Assembly: GCA_947579605.1 (NCBI GenBank)
Contig: OX388314.1
Coordinates: 15,807,982 to 15,871,981 of the forward strand
Reading direction: 5' to 3'
From: Athripsodes cinereus
Taxonomy: Eukaryota > Arthropoda > Insecta > Trichoptera > Leptoceridae
Length of the DNA stretch: 64,000 nt
Position numbers and translations under genes: made by a program. Under the pieces are notes generated by a model, which saw nothing but the letters and a program-made list of their open reading frames with translations, was not told the DNA's origin and did not search any database. This document shows positions 11,871 to 25,796 of this stretch, one piece after another; the stretch's first letter is position 1, and each line of letters opens with the position of its first letter.

Positions 11871-14649
11871 ATATACCTAGATAGATAGATTTTGCAATAT
11901 TAAAATGAAGACTATTTCAAATATAATAAAAACTTACAGATAATGTTGCCAAATATGTAAGAAAGACAATTGCTTTTTGGATTATTTTATTAATTACCCG
12001 CCGTAAATGAAGTCAGAGAATGATCTATAATCATACTTTATCGTTTGTAATCGCCTTTTGTCCGATTAACCAAAAAATTTTCGACCATTAAATAACCGGA
12101 CTGAATGGTCCAAAACCTGACATCTAATAGCCCCACTTACAGGGTATAAGCGTCAATATATAAAAAATAACTCCAGGAATTGTCTATAAACACCTTCTGG
12201 AAGCTAGCAGTAGTACTAACAGTTATATAGAAAACGTCTAAATAGAGTTAAGAATTACCTACGACTCATGTGCATACAAAAAAGTACAGAATTCCATTTC
12301 TATTCTATCGTTTCTCCATTTGGATTGCATTGATAGAAATAAAGTAGAATCCTTTCTTACAGGAATACTATGATATCTTATCTTACAATGGCTTCTCCGT
12401 CAATACATAAAATCTCCAGACTTATGATGGTTCATACATCAGCCATGGAATAATAAAAGCAGCAACGATTTGAAGTATTATTTATTTGTTGATAGCCTAC
12501 TACACACCATCGTACATCAGAGAATCATAATAATACCAAATGGATTTATTGCTGTTCTTACATTATAACTAAACATATTGGTGGAGTGTGCAGCAAGATT
12601 TTACATTCTTGCTTTATGTTTTCGCTGAAGCTGTCTTCTATCCAAATTCAATATCTCACGTATTAATAATAAAATTCCTAGGATTTCACTAGTTGGCATC
12701 CAATACTTTTGATTTACTAAACCTTACTTTCCCAGTGGCACCGTGTCTACAAACAATAGATATCTACTTAGATATTATGCTTATGGTCATGTCTTGTATC
12801 AGTTTATCTGTTCAACAAATTGCATTAAAATTAGTTACTTTCTTTGTAATATCTTTAGCTGAAATATTGTGAAAACAAATTTCTTAAAACGTTTTCCTTA
12901 CATCTATACTTATTGGCTGTATTTATTTTTTTAGTGTACAACTGTACTCGATGAGTGCAAGGGAAACAATTCGTTTTTGAAAAATATTTAAGTTTGCTAG
13001 TAATAATTTAAAATTATAAGCTTTAGAAAACATATGCGTATAATGTATGTAAAATAGTATTCGTTAAGAAGGATCTAACTTTTTGCAGTAGTTCCTGCTT
13101 TCTCAAATGGTTTCGAATCAAATAACTCACGTTTTGAATATATATTCTACTAATGCAACTATATTACTTTTATATTAAAAGAGATTGATATTAAAAGAGG
13201 TTCATCCGGTCCAAGGAAAAGTTGGTACAAAAACAGTAATCTTTATTTATACGTATTTAAATACAATGACGCTATTTCTGATCCTTTTAAGCAAATAAAA
13301 TGTAAAAAAATTGTATCTAACTAGTATTAAACACAAAATTTTATATTAACAGATAGCAGGTATATGTATATGTTATCTTTGGATAATATAATTCTTGACG
13401 TATTGAAATAAATTACTTACTAAACTGAAAAACATAAATTATTATTACAATATTAGGTATATACCAGAGCTGAGAGTTGTACTTGGTAATCTTATGTTGG
13501 ATGTCTTTTTGTAGTGTCCAAGATTCATGGTCGAGATGCGAGGTGGTCGCGATGTTATTACGTAGAACTTTGTGAATATACTCATAATTATAAATAGTCC
13601 GTGCGTATATAAATACATTTTTATGCAATCTAGCCAGACGATCACATTTATTTTGGTAAAATCCAAGTGGAACTTTAGTTCTTTGGACACGTCAAAGAAA
13701 ATCTTTTTTTTTCTATCAATGTGTGCTATCATGAAATATCCAACAAATGAATTAACCCAAAGTAATCAACGGACTGTCTCTGTAAAATGTACACCGAACG
13801 TGCGTCCTCTCTGAGCCTCAAAAAATACGTATGAAACGAGAACACATTATCTATCATCCAATATGATAATTATGTCAAAACATTATAATCATTACGTATT
13901 TCTTATCGCAAATTTTTTTTTGAAAATATTTTAAATTAAAAAATATTATGTTTTTATGCTATCGAAAGCTTTTTGTCAATTTGACAATCAAAAAGTCTCT
14001 GAGTGAACCAGCATTAAAGCTAGTTGTGAATGTTAGAGTCTTCTATGAGAAACAGTCAGAGGTCAGATCATTGTGCCTACTTATTATTCCGTATATAACA
14101 AATGTTCACTCGCTATCCTTTATTTATTTATTTATTTATCGCCTTGACTTTAAGATCTTGTTAATCTTAATGAGGATAGCTCTCTAAATCTGAATGTTTC
14201 AACAGCAATAATAATTAATGAAGTAATGAATTATGTATGTATTATTCATTATAATATTTTATATCAGTTACTTTATCCTACTTCTTAGCGGTGCGTATTG
14301 TTTGACAATTTGAAAGAGTAGAGATAAAGAAAAAACAGATTCCTACCCACTCCAATGAGATTCCTACAGATGTATGGCTTTATAGTTTGCCTACTAACTT
14401 TGAATTATTTTTCATTTAGCTCGGTAAACGTGTATGTCTTCACCGATGTAGGCACCTCTTACAACCCTGAGCGACCCGGATCTCCTTCAATGTACCCTTT
14501 ACAGTTCTAAATAACTCCAGTGATGTCAGTACACCGGTATCGTCTCCAATTCTGGATATCTTTAAAGTAGAATACTCTGGACAGTGCGCAGGTACGAATT
14601 TGAAAATTTGTCGGTAATTTAAGTAGGTAGTTAAAAATTATATTCGTGT
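11871..14649. other. AT-rich non-coding stretch
   Basis: No gene was recognised. Short open frames around 13413-14187 overlap one another on both strands and show no family features. Confidence 0.4.
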
Positions 14650-14790
14650 ATTATTTTTTACTTATTTATTATTTAATGTTACAAGCAAATTCACACAAAA
14701 ATATATTAAAAACAAATACAATGATACACAATCGATATACAGAGGGCGAGTTTATCGCAGAGGCAAGATTTCTACAAGGCAAAAAAATAG
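14650..14790 (-). repeat. Family C retroposon 3' end
   Basis: It has the same block order as 6649-6795: a T-rich start, a TTACAAGCAAATT block, CAATCGATATACAGAGGGCG and AGTTTATCGC. The poly(A) tract on the minus strand is decayed. Confidence 0.6.
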
Positions 14791-15720
14791 CGTCAATATA
14801 CACCGTTGCTACCTTTAGAAATCAAACCTAGCTTACCCCAGTTGTGGGAGATGCCGAAATGAGATAAATGATAGACTTTTATTAAAAGAGATTTTTTTTT
14901 ATTATTAACGGAGTCCCTTGTGCAATATGTACTATTAAATATTTTGATACGTATAATACCTATACTGATTCTTAGTAACACTTATATTATATAAGTAAAA
15001 AATTCTCACAGTGTTCAAACGATAGTGATGCTAAAAATCAATTTCTATATAAGGTCATAAACATGTCAATATGTATTAAGGCGAACTACATAATAAAATG
15101 AACTTTAAAATGAAGACGAGAACAATATAATAAAATATTAAATTAATAATGATAATACTATCCGTAAGTGTAAATCAATGCATTGTCTTCAATAAAATCA
15201 CCTGTCTTGGTATGAGTGAAGAAATATATTAATGCGAACAATGTTCTATGGATATTTTTGTATAGACATCATAGGTATTATGAGAGGCACCTCTTTCATG
15301 TTATTAATCAATTTTAAAACAAAGCACATAACAAGTTATATGTCTATTATTATTAGTCAAAAAGGCGTTGAAAAAAACACTTTGTATGTCCGTCGATAAA
15401 ATGAACCACCAAGATCTTTAACCCGTTATAAGTGTAAAAATATGTTGTGTGATTAATTTTCAATATCCGATGTGTTTATTTCTTTATTGGTTCGTAATAA
15501 TAAAATCTTGTATACCTATATTCATAAAGACAAAACAATATGTATTTATAATATATGGAGATAAGTACGAGGTTTTGGAAATTGAAAAAATTACGAAATA
15601 TTTCTCTGGCTAAAATCGATAACTTAATATCATAGAATACGTCAACTTTGTAACTTTTTTGTTCATAAGAATCGGAGACTCTACTTCTAGTACATTTTTC
15701 ATTCTTCTTTCACTTCTAGT
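14791..15720. other. AT-rich non-coding stretch
   Basis: No gene. A short block with CCCCAGTTGTGGGAGATGCC near 14836 may be a relic of family A. Confidence 0.4.
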
Positions 15721-15866
15721 CAAAAACCTAAATACAACCTCATACACCTTTCACAGTAAGCTACTAAAAGCTTATGTCGTGAAAGGGGAGTTTGCCGGCA
15801 CCTGGTCTCGAACCACGGACCCCTTGTTCACGAGGCCGAGACTCTACCTCCAGGCTACCGACGATT
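15721..15866 (-). repeat. tRNA-derived SINE, copy 1
   Basis: On the minus strand the copy begins GTCGGTAGCCTGGAGGTAGA, which fits a polymerase III A box, and about 40 bases later has GGTTCGAGACC, close to the B-box consensus GGTTCGANTCC. The body ends with a GTGTATGAGGTTGTATTTAGG block. Near-identical copies lie at 27478-27625 and 60561-60706. It is a SINE rather than a tRNA gene because the 3' half does not fold as a tRNA. Confidence 0.8.
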
Positions 15867-18800
15867 ATAACTGTATTTGTTTCATGTCTTTGTATCATTG
15901 TATTTGTAAGATGTAGAGTCTTGATTGGTTCATGTAATTATCAAATTGTAATTGTTAGAAAAAGTGTATGACTGTAATACATAAAAAAATAAAATTACTT
16001 CTTATGATACTGCTGAAATAATAATTGTGAATAAAATAAAAATGTAATAAGCTGTAATACGTTAACTTAATGATTGTGGCTCAATTACATTAGTCTTGTC
16101 AGAGGCAAAGATGAAAGAATGAAACTGATTGACAGATCTTTATCTACCCTTTGACATGACTGTAACATAATATGTAGGTACATTATGAATAACCTGTAGA
16201 TACAATATTGTTTTTCTGTGAATTACAATTCTAGAAATACCTAAGATGTTTAAATTAACACAAACAATAGGTATTTTTATTACATAACTATCTCTAACTC
16301 GATCCAGCATAAGTGCAGGATAGAGGTGCTTGGAGAGCTTACCCAAGATGATAGGAATGCAAGACTAAAAGAAAGAAGAAGAAAACCAGCTATTTTTGGG
16401 ACATTTTTTCACACACATTGTCCTTTGGAACTGCCTACCAGCTCCACCGAGGAAGAATCAACCATTTACCATCTTACGAAATTGAAAATTGCACTTGTTG
16501 TCAGCACCCTTGACATGACTATAAATACTGTATAATGGCGTCAAAATCAAGTTATCCATCATAGTTAACTCCTCTTCAGAGCGGTTTTGTTCCAGTTATA
16601 TTATTTCTAATAGATATGTTTTTGAACTATATCACTGGCGTTGATATTATTCCGTAGGAAAGTTATATTGTAGATAAAGGTCTAATGGAAATCGATGCTT
16701 GTAAATACGTTTACCATTTATGAGTGATGAAAGTTAGATATACTTAATTAAAATTTTACGAAATTGTTGACAATGGCCCGAAAATCACTTATTCATATAG
16801 CGCACATCTAGGCATGAACTTTGTTCTTTAACAAATCACTCTAAATTACACCTTATGTTTATTTGGTGAATTTTAAATAGTTCTTAGACCTATAATAGCA
16901 CACATACTATAATAGCGCGTCACATGTTTGAATAGCAAGCCAAAAAAATATTATTTACAATTAATAATATTTGTATGCAAGTAATGTCCAAAACACACAG
17001 GCAAATAATAATATGTGTAAGAAGAAGAACAAAATACACAGTGTTTATTAAAACATTAATCAAACAGACGTGTGAGAAAAATAATAGTGATCTTAATTTG
17101 TTTTTAAATTGTTTGGTTTTAAGTGAAGAAATAGTTCACAGCAATGAATACATACATACGTACATCATACTAAAGGTAAATAATTACTTAGTAGATACAT
17201 ATTATATTACTTGAGATGTTTGTTCTTAAATGAGTCATTATTGTTTCTTTTCTAAAATAGAAAAAATACATGCTGACAATCGTGGAATAACTAGTATTCC
17301 ATCTATTATGTCTGTCTAAGAGATGTGTTACTCACAAAGAGAGATTAGCGATGTTTGACAATTTATTGTTTTTAATGCGTTCTGAACAAAGAACAGAATT
17401 GGAATTAGGTAAATTAAAAAAAAAATAACAAAAAATTCATTCCTATTGAAGTAAAATTAGTTTTCTGTAAAAAAATTAATCACTAAGTGCAGGGTGAAAC
17501 AATTTGGCACCATGAAATAATTCATTATCTCACAAGTGCTGTGCCATACACCAAACATGAAATAAATTGCTTTCTAGAGTAAGGCTTTAATTTAACCTGG
17601 GATAATTTTTCTTACTAATTATAATTAAATACATAGGTACGCATTTTCATGTGTATGATTCTAAATCTAAAACAATCTATACTGTTACTCTTAAACTTTT
17701 AACTGATTGGTGTATGTTAACCCTTTAATTTGATGGGAAATTAATCAAATGTAATTAAATGAAGAGCAAGAGTTATTAGTTTTGTAAATAATTAAGATTC
17801 TATAAGTACTTACTGCTCGTTAACCTTTGTTTATAACAATATTATAACTTATTATTATAGGAATATATTTCTAACTTTTGTTATATTTTTGAAATTGGTA
17901 GGCACCTACTTTCTTTATTATATACCCAAACTATCAAAATTCAATCATTTTGATTGAAACCAACACATATCCTTGATTCAGCGATGAGACGTGTCACCTA
18001 TAATGAATGTTTTATTTTAGTACGGAAAAGACGATTTGTGTATTCATTACGTGTAGCTGGTCATCCTACATAACACAATAGTGAAAAATACCTCAGTGAT
18101 GGAGATGAAGAGTGAGATAATGAAAATTTCAGATTGGATAAAATGAGTCAAGGCATAAGTTAGTTGGTTAAAGAAAAAGGCAAAGCTACCGGGAAAATTA
18201 AGAAATAATTTTATTTATGGACTTTCTGAACAATATTCGAGTGTCATTTACGTGCCAACGCACCTCAAGGACACTGTAAAATGTATCAATTCTGTATAGG
18301 ACATTACATCCATGTCATAACACATCCACGTTAAAATAATATTGTGTTTCATATTGTATTGTATTTCATTTTGAGATAAAAAAAAATAGCACACTTGTCA
18401 AAACAATCCCGTATGTAATTTGCCACACATTCTCTCTAGCTACAGTACATAATACGAGAGTTATATAATGTTTGGATGTACCGTAAAGAGATTTTTTGTT
18501 TACGATTATTATTATTGTACAAATCATTGATTCAAACTGATCAATCATGGCGTATTATATTCATGTTATAGACTATAAAACTATACGTACTGTACTGTTG
18601 GTAAATATACCATACAATATTTCACACGATACACGCAAAGGTAAGTGTATCGATTATATGATTATGATTATTAGTATTGGTTCACGTACTAGTAACTCAC
18701 AGTATTATTGATTCTATTCAATGTATGTACGTACATGTATTAAAAGCTGATCTGTATTGAAGGGTATTTATTTATTGTAAGTTCAAGCTCAAGATTAATA

Positions 18801-19895
18801 TTAAAACAAAAATCATTTTGTAATAAATGCAAAGAATGAGATTTTTATTTATTTTCTGGAAAAGGCTTCTTCAAGTGTCAACGGTTATGTTAAGTTTCGG
18901 ATATGAGTATGCACTCTGAAATAAATTATTATTTTCAAAAATATATATCAACATGTAAGTAGGTACCTACTCTTTTTAAGATTCATCTCCGGTTACAAAA
19001 AATGTATTTAGTAGTTAATTTTGAAAAAGACTAAATTAATGATGCTGATGATGAAGCTGGAGAATCGAGGGAGTGCGGTAATATACTAAGCCTGTCCCAG
19101 AGCACGAGTCACGCTCAATTTTGAGACAGGTACTTTAACTAATAAACATTTGGCAAAAAGCTTTATCCAGCAACATTTAATTTTGTTTAAACTAATATAT
19201 TTCAGTAAATTTGAATTAAACTAACAAGGAATAAGCTTTTAGGTCAACCCATCATTTGAATTTCCTTCTTATTCCATTAGGTCCTACTCAACATGTCTCT
19301 CTGACATTTTTCTTCTTTATTTGTTGTTTCTTGGTAGTTACCTTATTTGCTTAGTAAATGATAATATCATGATAATATTATAAGATAAGATTAAGAATAA
19401 CATTGTCTGATTTTTATCTTCCTCCCTCGTGATAATCTCCCTTTACTCTCATTATTTTGACGGCACAGTATACAGTGTTGTGTGATGTGTTGCTTTGAAT
19501 CGTATGATTTATATTGGGTTAAATATTGCCTGCATGATGCTATACATATATTTATACATAATAAATAAATATACAACTTAAGTACATATTAATTTTACAA
19601 ATATTATTTTTCCATATACCTACCGCCTGTATGACTATGGACATGTACAAACAACGATGTTACACACTGCATATAAAGTACAGTCCAGTTGTACTGACAA
19701 CAATAATAAATAATAATAATTAGAAAATAAAGTTCAGATTTACCGGGTATTTGGCATAGGAGAGAAATGAATGGTATAGAAATAAATAGATTCACACCCA
19801 ACAAAAAGATGGACACGCCGCAAAAGGTAGTAATGTAACCACTCTATTTAATAAATCAATCTTTATAATTAAAAATTAGGTCAGGTTCTGATACG
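15867..19895. other. AT-rich non-coding stretch
   Basis: About 4 kb without a supported gene. Only short open frames with AT-rich codon content were seen. Confidence 0.4.
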
Positions 19896-20268
19896 GGTGT
19901 CAGGTTGACGGAAATCGGTGTAAGAGGGAGACCTAAGTATTCCTTTCGAGCCTTCAGCTCGGCTGGTCCATCCATGTGGAATGATCTTCCTGAATAAGTG
20001 CGTAAGACACAGTCTCTTGATCTGTTCAAGAGTCGATTAAAGACACACTTGTTTGGTATATCATATAAATGATATAAATTGTACAACTTATTGTTATTTA
20101 TATATGTTTAGTTTTTATAATAGCTTATTAATATTTGTATTATATGTATCAGGCTTCAATCATAGGTATAAACACGATATTTTAGGATGCGCCCTTGAAG
20201 TGAATATATTCCACAAAACGGCGCACTATAAATTGTCTAGTTATTATTATTATTATAAAAAATTATAA
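19896..20268 (+). pseudogene. LINE ORF C-terminus and (TTA)n tail, family D
   Basis: The plus-strand frame at about 19915-20065 reads as the C-terminus of a CR1/RTE-like reverse-transcriptase ORF: an F-R-A-F-S-S-A block, M-W-N-D-L-P, then S-L-D-L-F-K-S-R-L-K-T-H-L-F-G. A stop interrupts it after the DLPE residues. The 3' UTR has a GCGCCCTTGAAGTGAATAT block and ends in (TTA)n at about 20240-20256. A matching 3' tail on the minus strand lies at 57406-57475. Confidence 0.65.
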
Positions 20269-20384
20269 CGTTCGAAACTTACAAAACGTTAGAAATAATA
20301 ATAACATTATTGGAAAACAAATCAGCTTCAATAAAGTTTTTTTCATAACAAATGCGATAAATGCCTGATGGAAGTTACCCTATT

Positions 20385-20512
20385 TTCAAAAAGTCTAGCG
20401 GATTCCAGATGCTGTAACGAGCTTACTCTTAGTCTGCGAGAGGAGGTAAGTAGAGGGGGCTTCAGAAAGAAACTGAAGACACACCTTTTTGCTGAGAGTT
20501 TCAGATAATAGA
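20385..20512 (+). pseudogene. LINE ORF C-terminal fragment
   Basis: The frame encodes a Leu-rich segment, then S-R-G-G-F-R-K-K-L-K-T-H-L-F-A and a stop, the same kind of C-terminal signature as the copy at 19896. The sequence differs, so it is a second LINE family or an old copy. Confidence 0.5.
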
Positions 20513-23500
20513 CACAAAATATGACACCCTTGAGGTCATGTTATGAGTCAAAGAATAATATAAAAATATTGATTTACTTATTTGAATATAAAACAACAAT
20601 TCTCAAGTAAGAGAAAAATGTTATACTAAATAGTTAAATCAGTAACTTGTTAATCCGTGTAGACGAGCTTTTAGATGCTTCGACCTATGAACCGACAAAT
20701 TACGAACTCTATCATTAAAGTTTAGTAGTGTATTTTGTTTCGTATTTAGAAACCCTGATATTTTTGGCAGTTCTATATCTATGATTCATTTATCATATCT
20801 GTAGATCACGTCAAATTGAATGATAAATATACGCCTTGCATGCTGGAGAGTTTCGCGCTCGACCTATCATTCAACTATTGAGAACTTTCTCATCTTGTGG
20901 GACATGCACAAAATATTTTTATACCTACCTCTCGTACTATGACGATCAAAAGAACTTTTTTTCAAGTTTGTTTATATTAGGTTTTATTCACAAAGGTCGG
21001 CTGTTCATCAATTTGATTAATTTACATCTTATTTACGTTGTCCACATATCTGCGTGTGCAACTTTGCGTATAATATTGTGGATTAAATCGACTGTCCAGT
21101 TCTGTAACTCAACAAGTGAAAATGTCTTATATTCAAGAAATCACTATTTTTGTAAGTTTACCGTAGGTACATAATAATTTATATTTTACTTTAAAAATAC
21201 AACAGAAAGTGAAATTATATAATAATCGCGCTATTGAAGACAAACGTTGTCTTTGTTTCGTTCAATAGTTAAATAATTCCAAACATTTATTTGTGTAATT
21301 CAAAATAGGTACATACTTATTCTTTTCCATAAACTAAATATTCAATACATAAAGGGATTTTTGAAAGTTATTTGTTTGCGGAATTAAAAAATTACGTGGA
21401 TTGAGTTTATTATCAATTAAATCAAAATTATCGAGATTTACAACTTGTTGAGTTTTGGAAGTGGAGAGTCGAATTATGTCATTGTGAATAATGAAAACAA
21501 TGACAGAATTGAACATCTAAAAATATTCAATAACTAAAGTTTTCTTATGTAACCTTCTGCGTCAACTTGTACACATAATATCGGTGCTAAAAAAGTGAAA
21601 AGTGAAAGAAAGCTTAGTAACATTTCTATAAAACTGCTTTAATTTATTTCATTATAAAATTAACCATTTAGTTAAAGAGTATCATAATATTGTAGCGTTT
21701 ATAAATATTTATATCCAAAACCAGTTTTATACATTTTTATTGCAAAAGAAAAGCCTTTTTCTTACCCACTTAATATTTGTTTTTATTGTACATTGCTTAC
21801 GAGCAATTGAACATAAAATTACTAAAATTGTATTTACATAGGTACATAATCACTATACCTACAAAAGGCGAAAATAAAAGTTTTTATTTATATTTATGTG
21901 AATAAATTACTCGATTTCTTACAACATTCACATCAATATCGATAATAATAATCGGACTATTTAATGATCCGTGACCATCTCAAGGGCGCCGGGCGATAGG
22001 TATAGAAAATGTAGATGACAGTCTTTTTCAGTAAATTTCTTAACAATAAATAATAATGTAACACTTTTTCAATATTGTATCATCGAATTGAACTCGTCCT
22101 ACAACGCATAAACTTAATAATATTCAAATTATTATGATTGTATCATTGGAATATTATCGTTATACATGTATGTAGGTTTATGTAGATGGAACATTTCCAT
22201 AGACGGGTAGGTAAATGTATGTTCTGTATGGATTATGTATACTCGTATTAAGCAGTGAGTTTGTATATAGGAGGTAGGTAAGCATCAGGGAGTCAGGTAT
22301 TTATTCCGATTAAACGAGGAATATATTGATATTATGATGTTAACATTACCAAATACCTGTTGATTAATTTGGTCGACCGCCTTCTGAACATATTTTATAC
22401 AGATATTATCACATACAGAGTGTTCAAATAATCGTTTTTCTTTTTAAATTATAAAATTATTATTATTCATTTACTTATATTAAATACCTAAATACAATTC
22501 AAAACAATTTACTTTAAATAAAACTTTATATAATCTGCTGCAGTGTGAAAGTTGATATTTCTTATAAATATGAAATTTAGAATGTATACGAAAGCACCGT
22601 TAATTTTCACTGTAATTTTGTATTTAATCAGTGAAGCTTTTTTGTTAAATATTACATATTTGTTATACTAAAATTTATCCATACAAATTTTTCTAGATTT
22701 TTATTTATTATCATTTTTATTAATGATACCAAACCTTAATTTTGACATTAAATTTTTTTATTTACGCATGAAACTCTTCATACTGAAATTATTTAAGAGC
22801 AAGCGTGTAAGTTTTATTATTTTAACACTAGTTATACAAGCAATTTTTTTGGCATTTTACGCTTCTCTTTGGAACATACAGAAGGAACGAAAAACTTCTT
22901 CATTCTAAGCAGTTTTGTGTAACTGGAGTTACTTCTCTTCAAGATTTTGCTTAACTATCTGTTTTCTATCTCTCTATATTATGTCATCACGACATCTCCT
23001 ATGAATGGAGCGACCAGTAGTCATTTTTAGGATCATGAGAAATTATGAAATAGGACCCTTTAGTCCATATGAGTAAAAGAACAGGAAATATTTTTATATT
23101 TTTATTTCGAATGAATACACACACAAAATTTGTACTAAAATAAAGTAGGCACAGAATGATTGTCGTTTGAATACCTATATTTTCTTATGTAATCCCCCTA
23201 TATTTTGGGATATTTGTGGTGGATTGGTTGGTGACTATAGCGGTGTAAGTTGTAATCATGATAAATACTTAGAGATCCGATATTATTATTAATATTATAA
23301 GCTCTCTTTATATACATATATATTAATATTATTATTATCGTCTCCATACATACAGTGTCATGAATTATATTGGACAATATTTATTGCGTCCACTCTACTG
23401 AAAATACCTTACATTAGAATATTCAAAACTAGTCTCTTACTCGGCATTACTCATGAAATAATCACCACGTTAATGAATTCTGGCTTAGTTTGAAGATATC

Positions 23501-24792
23501 ATAATATATCGGTATAGCGAATAACAAAAGTAGGTAGGTACATTGAAGAATAAAATGAATTTTCATCTCAATTCTAAATCAATCAAATCAACGCAATGAA
23601 ATGAAAATAATTACATAATCGGAAGGGGCTGAAAGAAGAAAAGTTGCTGGAATGCCCTTCCCTTCCCTTTTCCCTTCATAATACCAACCTATATTATTAT
23701 GTTGATAAACATGAAAACTAAAATACTTATTTTTCCATCTTCTTCTTTTCTAATTACCGTCTCCTCTGCAAAGGTTGACGATTATCAGGGCTATTTCCAC
23801 CTTGTTCAGTGTGTCCCTGAACAGCGATGTGATACTATATCTGAACCATTATCTTAAATTGTACAACCAAGTATTTGGAAATAATAATAATATACCTACT
23901 TACAGAGAGAGAAGGAGATCAATATTTAAGCCAATATTTGCATAGATGTGTACGAACACAATCATTTATATGGGTACATCGTTATACTTATATGTATAGC
24001 ATCTAACAATAACGCACGATAACGCCCAATTCACGATATAATATTTAACATTATAATGATATTAAATTCTAATACAACCCGTAATATATCAGATAATATA
24101 TTTTGTGACATACAAAAATCTGTATCCATTCTGATTATCAACATATTTCAAAGTTCACACATGATTCTGAATATCTAAATACATAATATATTGTAGAGAC
24201 ATGCCTATCGAAACAAGTCGATTTATATACATACGACGATAGTTTAGACTTAATAAGGAGTTCATTGTTCGATTAGATATTTTCATTTGTTTCATTTTAT
24301 TTTGATAAGTCATGCCGTATTTCGTCTCCTAATACATGAAAAATTTTATAAAAATAAAATTAAGATAGAAATAATTAAATAGACACCTACCCATTACTTG
24401 CACAAAATCAATTAATTTTAAAGCATTTTTTGTATCTCCATATCCCTACATAATAATCTTGATCCTAATAAAATGTGTACGAATACAGGTGTCCTTTCTT
24501 CCACTTCAATACAAATTCTCATAAACGATCGCCCATTACTTTTACATCACGGTTCTTCCTCGACAATGTGGACATCAAAAATCTCTACTTATGTATTCTT
24601 GCATGCCTTCACTGAGACACATACGTTTTTTTGTTAGAATTAATTCATCGCTTGACATGTCCCATAAAACATCTCAACTAATTCACTCACACACTACTAA
24701 GTGTTACATTCTTATTCACGCATTTTCAATACATTTCCAACTATTCCTCTCAACAACCAAATCTATTTTTAAAAATTATTAGTAGGTATTAT
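20513..24792. other. AT-rich non-coding stretch
   Basis: About 4.3 kb with no supported gene. The 112-codon frame at 20836-21174 has no recognisable domain and no splice context. One LINE-tail relic is listed separately at 23738. Confidence 0.4.
23738..23822 (-). repeat. LINE/SINE tail relic with (GAA)n
   Basis: The plus strand has a CTTCTTCTTTTC run followed by GTCTCCTCTGCAAAGGTTG and an ATTATCAGGGCTAT block. On the minus strand this is a short 3' end ending in GAAGAA units. I recognise the pattern only in general terms. Confidence 0.35.
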
Positions 24793-24895
24793 ACCAACAT
24801 GGCATATATAACAAGTGGGGTGGCCAGCGGTCAAACTGCAAGTAACGACCATGCAGAATACATTCAAGGTGAGTGGCATACCTGATCGCTAATTG
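24793..24895 (-). repeat. Family A retroposon fragment
   Basis: AAGTGGGGTGGCCAGCGGTC, ACCATGCAG and GGTGAGTGGCATACCTGATC blocks match the 3' half of family A in reverse orientation. It abuts the truncated end of the LTR element at 24957. Confidence 0.6.
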
Positions 24896-24956
24896 TATCT
24901 AAATAATAAATAAATAATGAACAATTTAATCAAACACCTGTTTTTTACAGAACACA

Positions 24957-25409
24957 CTAACACATGTCAAGGAATTCATTAAACTTACACTCAATAGACA
25001 AACTCTTAATTGTTGAAATATACTCCCCGACAGACTCATTATGATGCTGATTTCTATTATAAAATATAAAGCGTTTAGCTATAGTGCACTTTTTAGATAT
25101 AAATTTGTCTTTTAGGCATTCGATACATTCTTCAAAAGTACATTGACTTATAAGTCTTGGACATAATGTTTCTCTTAAAATTTTGTATTTTTCAGCTCCT
25201 AAATATAAACAAAGCCGACTGACTTTTTCGCTTTCGGGCACTTTCACAATGTTGAAATACAACTCTAACCTTTCTAGAAAAAGTTCGAATGTTTCTGAGT
25301 TTGGTTCGAATACAGGCACTGGAATATTTTTATCTTGTTGTACAGACATTTTGACAAATTCTTGATAATCAGACACAGATTTTAACGGTACAGACTCTGC
25401 TTTAGACAT
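24957..25409 (-). pseudogene. Truncated gag of a Ty3/gypsy-like LTR element
   Basis: From the ATG at 25409 the frame encodes 150 residues with the pattern of an LTR-retrotransposon capsid. After an acidic N-terminus there is an F-x-P-x-S-E-T-F segment, an aromatic/Leu-rich L-E-R-L-E-L-Y-F helix and a repeated E-K-V-S-R-L-C-L-Y-L helix. A C-T-F-E-E-C-I-E-C-L segment follows, then an F-x-x-R-N-Q-H-H-N-E-S-V-G-E-Y-I segment. This order (W/F-x-x-Y-x-x-R-L-E ... R-x-Q ... E-S-V) is characteristic of gypsy/Mag-type Gag. It stops just where the C-rich continuation is expected; nucleocapsid, protease and polymerase are absent. The upstream leader has an LTR and a primer-site-like motif (25638-25796). 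A domesticated gag is possible but nothing shows it. Confidence 0.65.
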
Positions 25410-25637
25410 AATTAAATTTAGAAAACAACTATTTATTTTAACCAAAAACAATTTTTTCACAAATTATTGTCACAAAAATCCATACAAAATTTTATTATGA
25501 CTGAATTGAATTTTAATACTTTACACTTTGACACGTATTTAATTATAATTAATGGCTATTTGTACACTTTTTCTTTTCAATATTTGACGATTATTATTTT
25601 TATTTTACTTCCAATTTCCTCGTCGCCATAATATTAT

Positions 25638-25796
25638 GTATTTAATGAGGTATGTGGTGTCCAGAAATGAATAGACATGTTGATAGGTAGAGGACTCTTT
25701 ATTGACTGCCTGGTATACATACATAAGTGACAATACAATACATTACAGCTTGCAAAAAAGAGTGAGAGACCTATTCTTTATCCGGGAGACTCCACA
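25638..25796 (-). mobile_element. Putative 5' LTR with adjacent primer-binding motif
   Basis: On the minus strand the segment begins TGTGGAGTCTCCCGG, contains TCAATAAAGAGTCC (a polyadenylation-like AATAAA) and ends near AAATACA. About 10 bases further on lies TGGCGACGAGG (about 25619-25629), a motif expected for tRNA-primed gypsy/Mag elements. The gag frame starts about 210 bases after that. The 3' LTR was not found, so the ends are approximate. Confidence 0.5.

Noticed and set aside
13413..14187. Cluster of overlapping short open frames on both strands
   Set aside because: Codon content is typical of random AT-rich DNA, and the frames contradict one another.
20836..21174. 112-codon plus-strand open frame
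   Set aside because: No family features, and Leu/Ile/Tyr-rich composition as expected by chance in AT-rich DNA.
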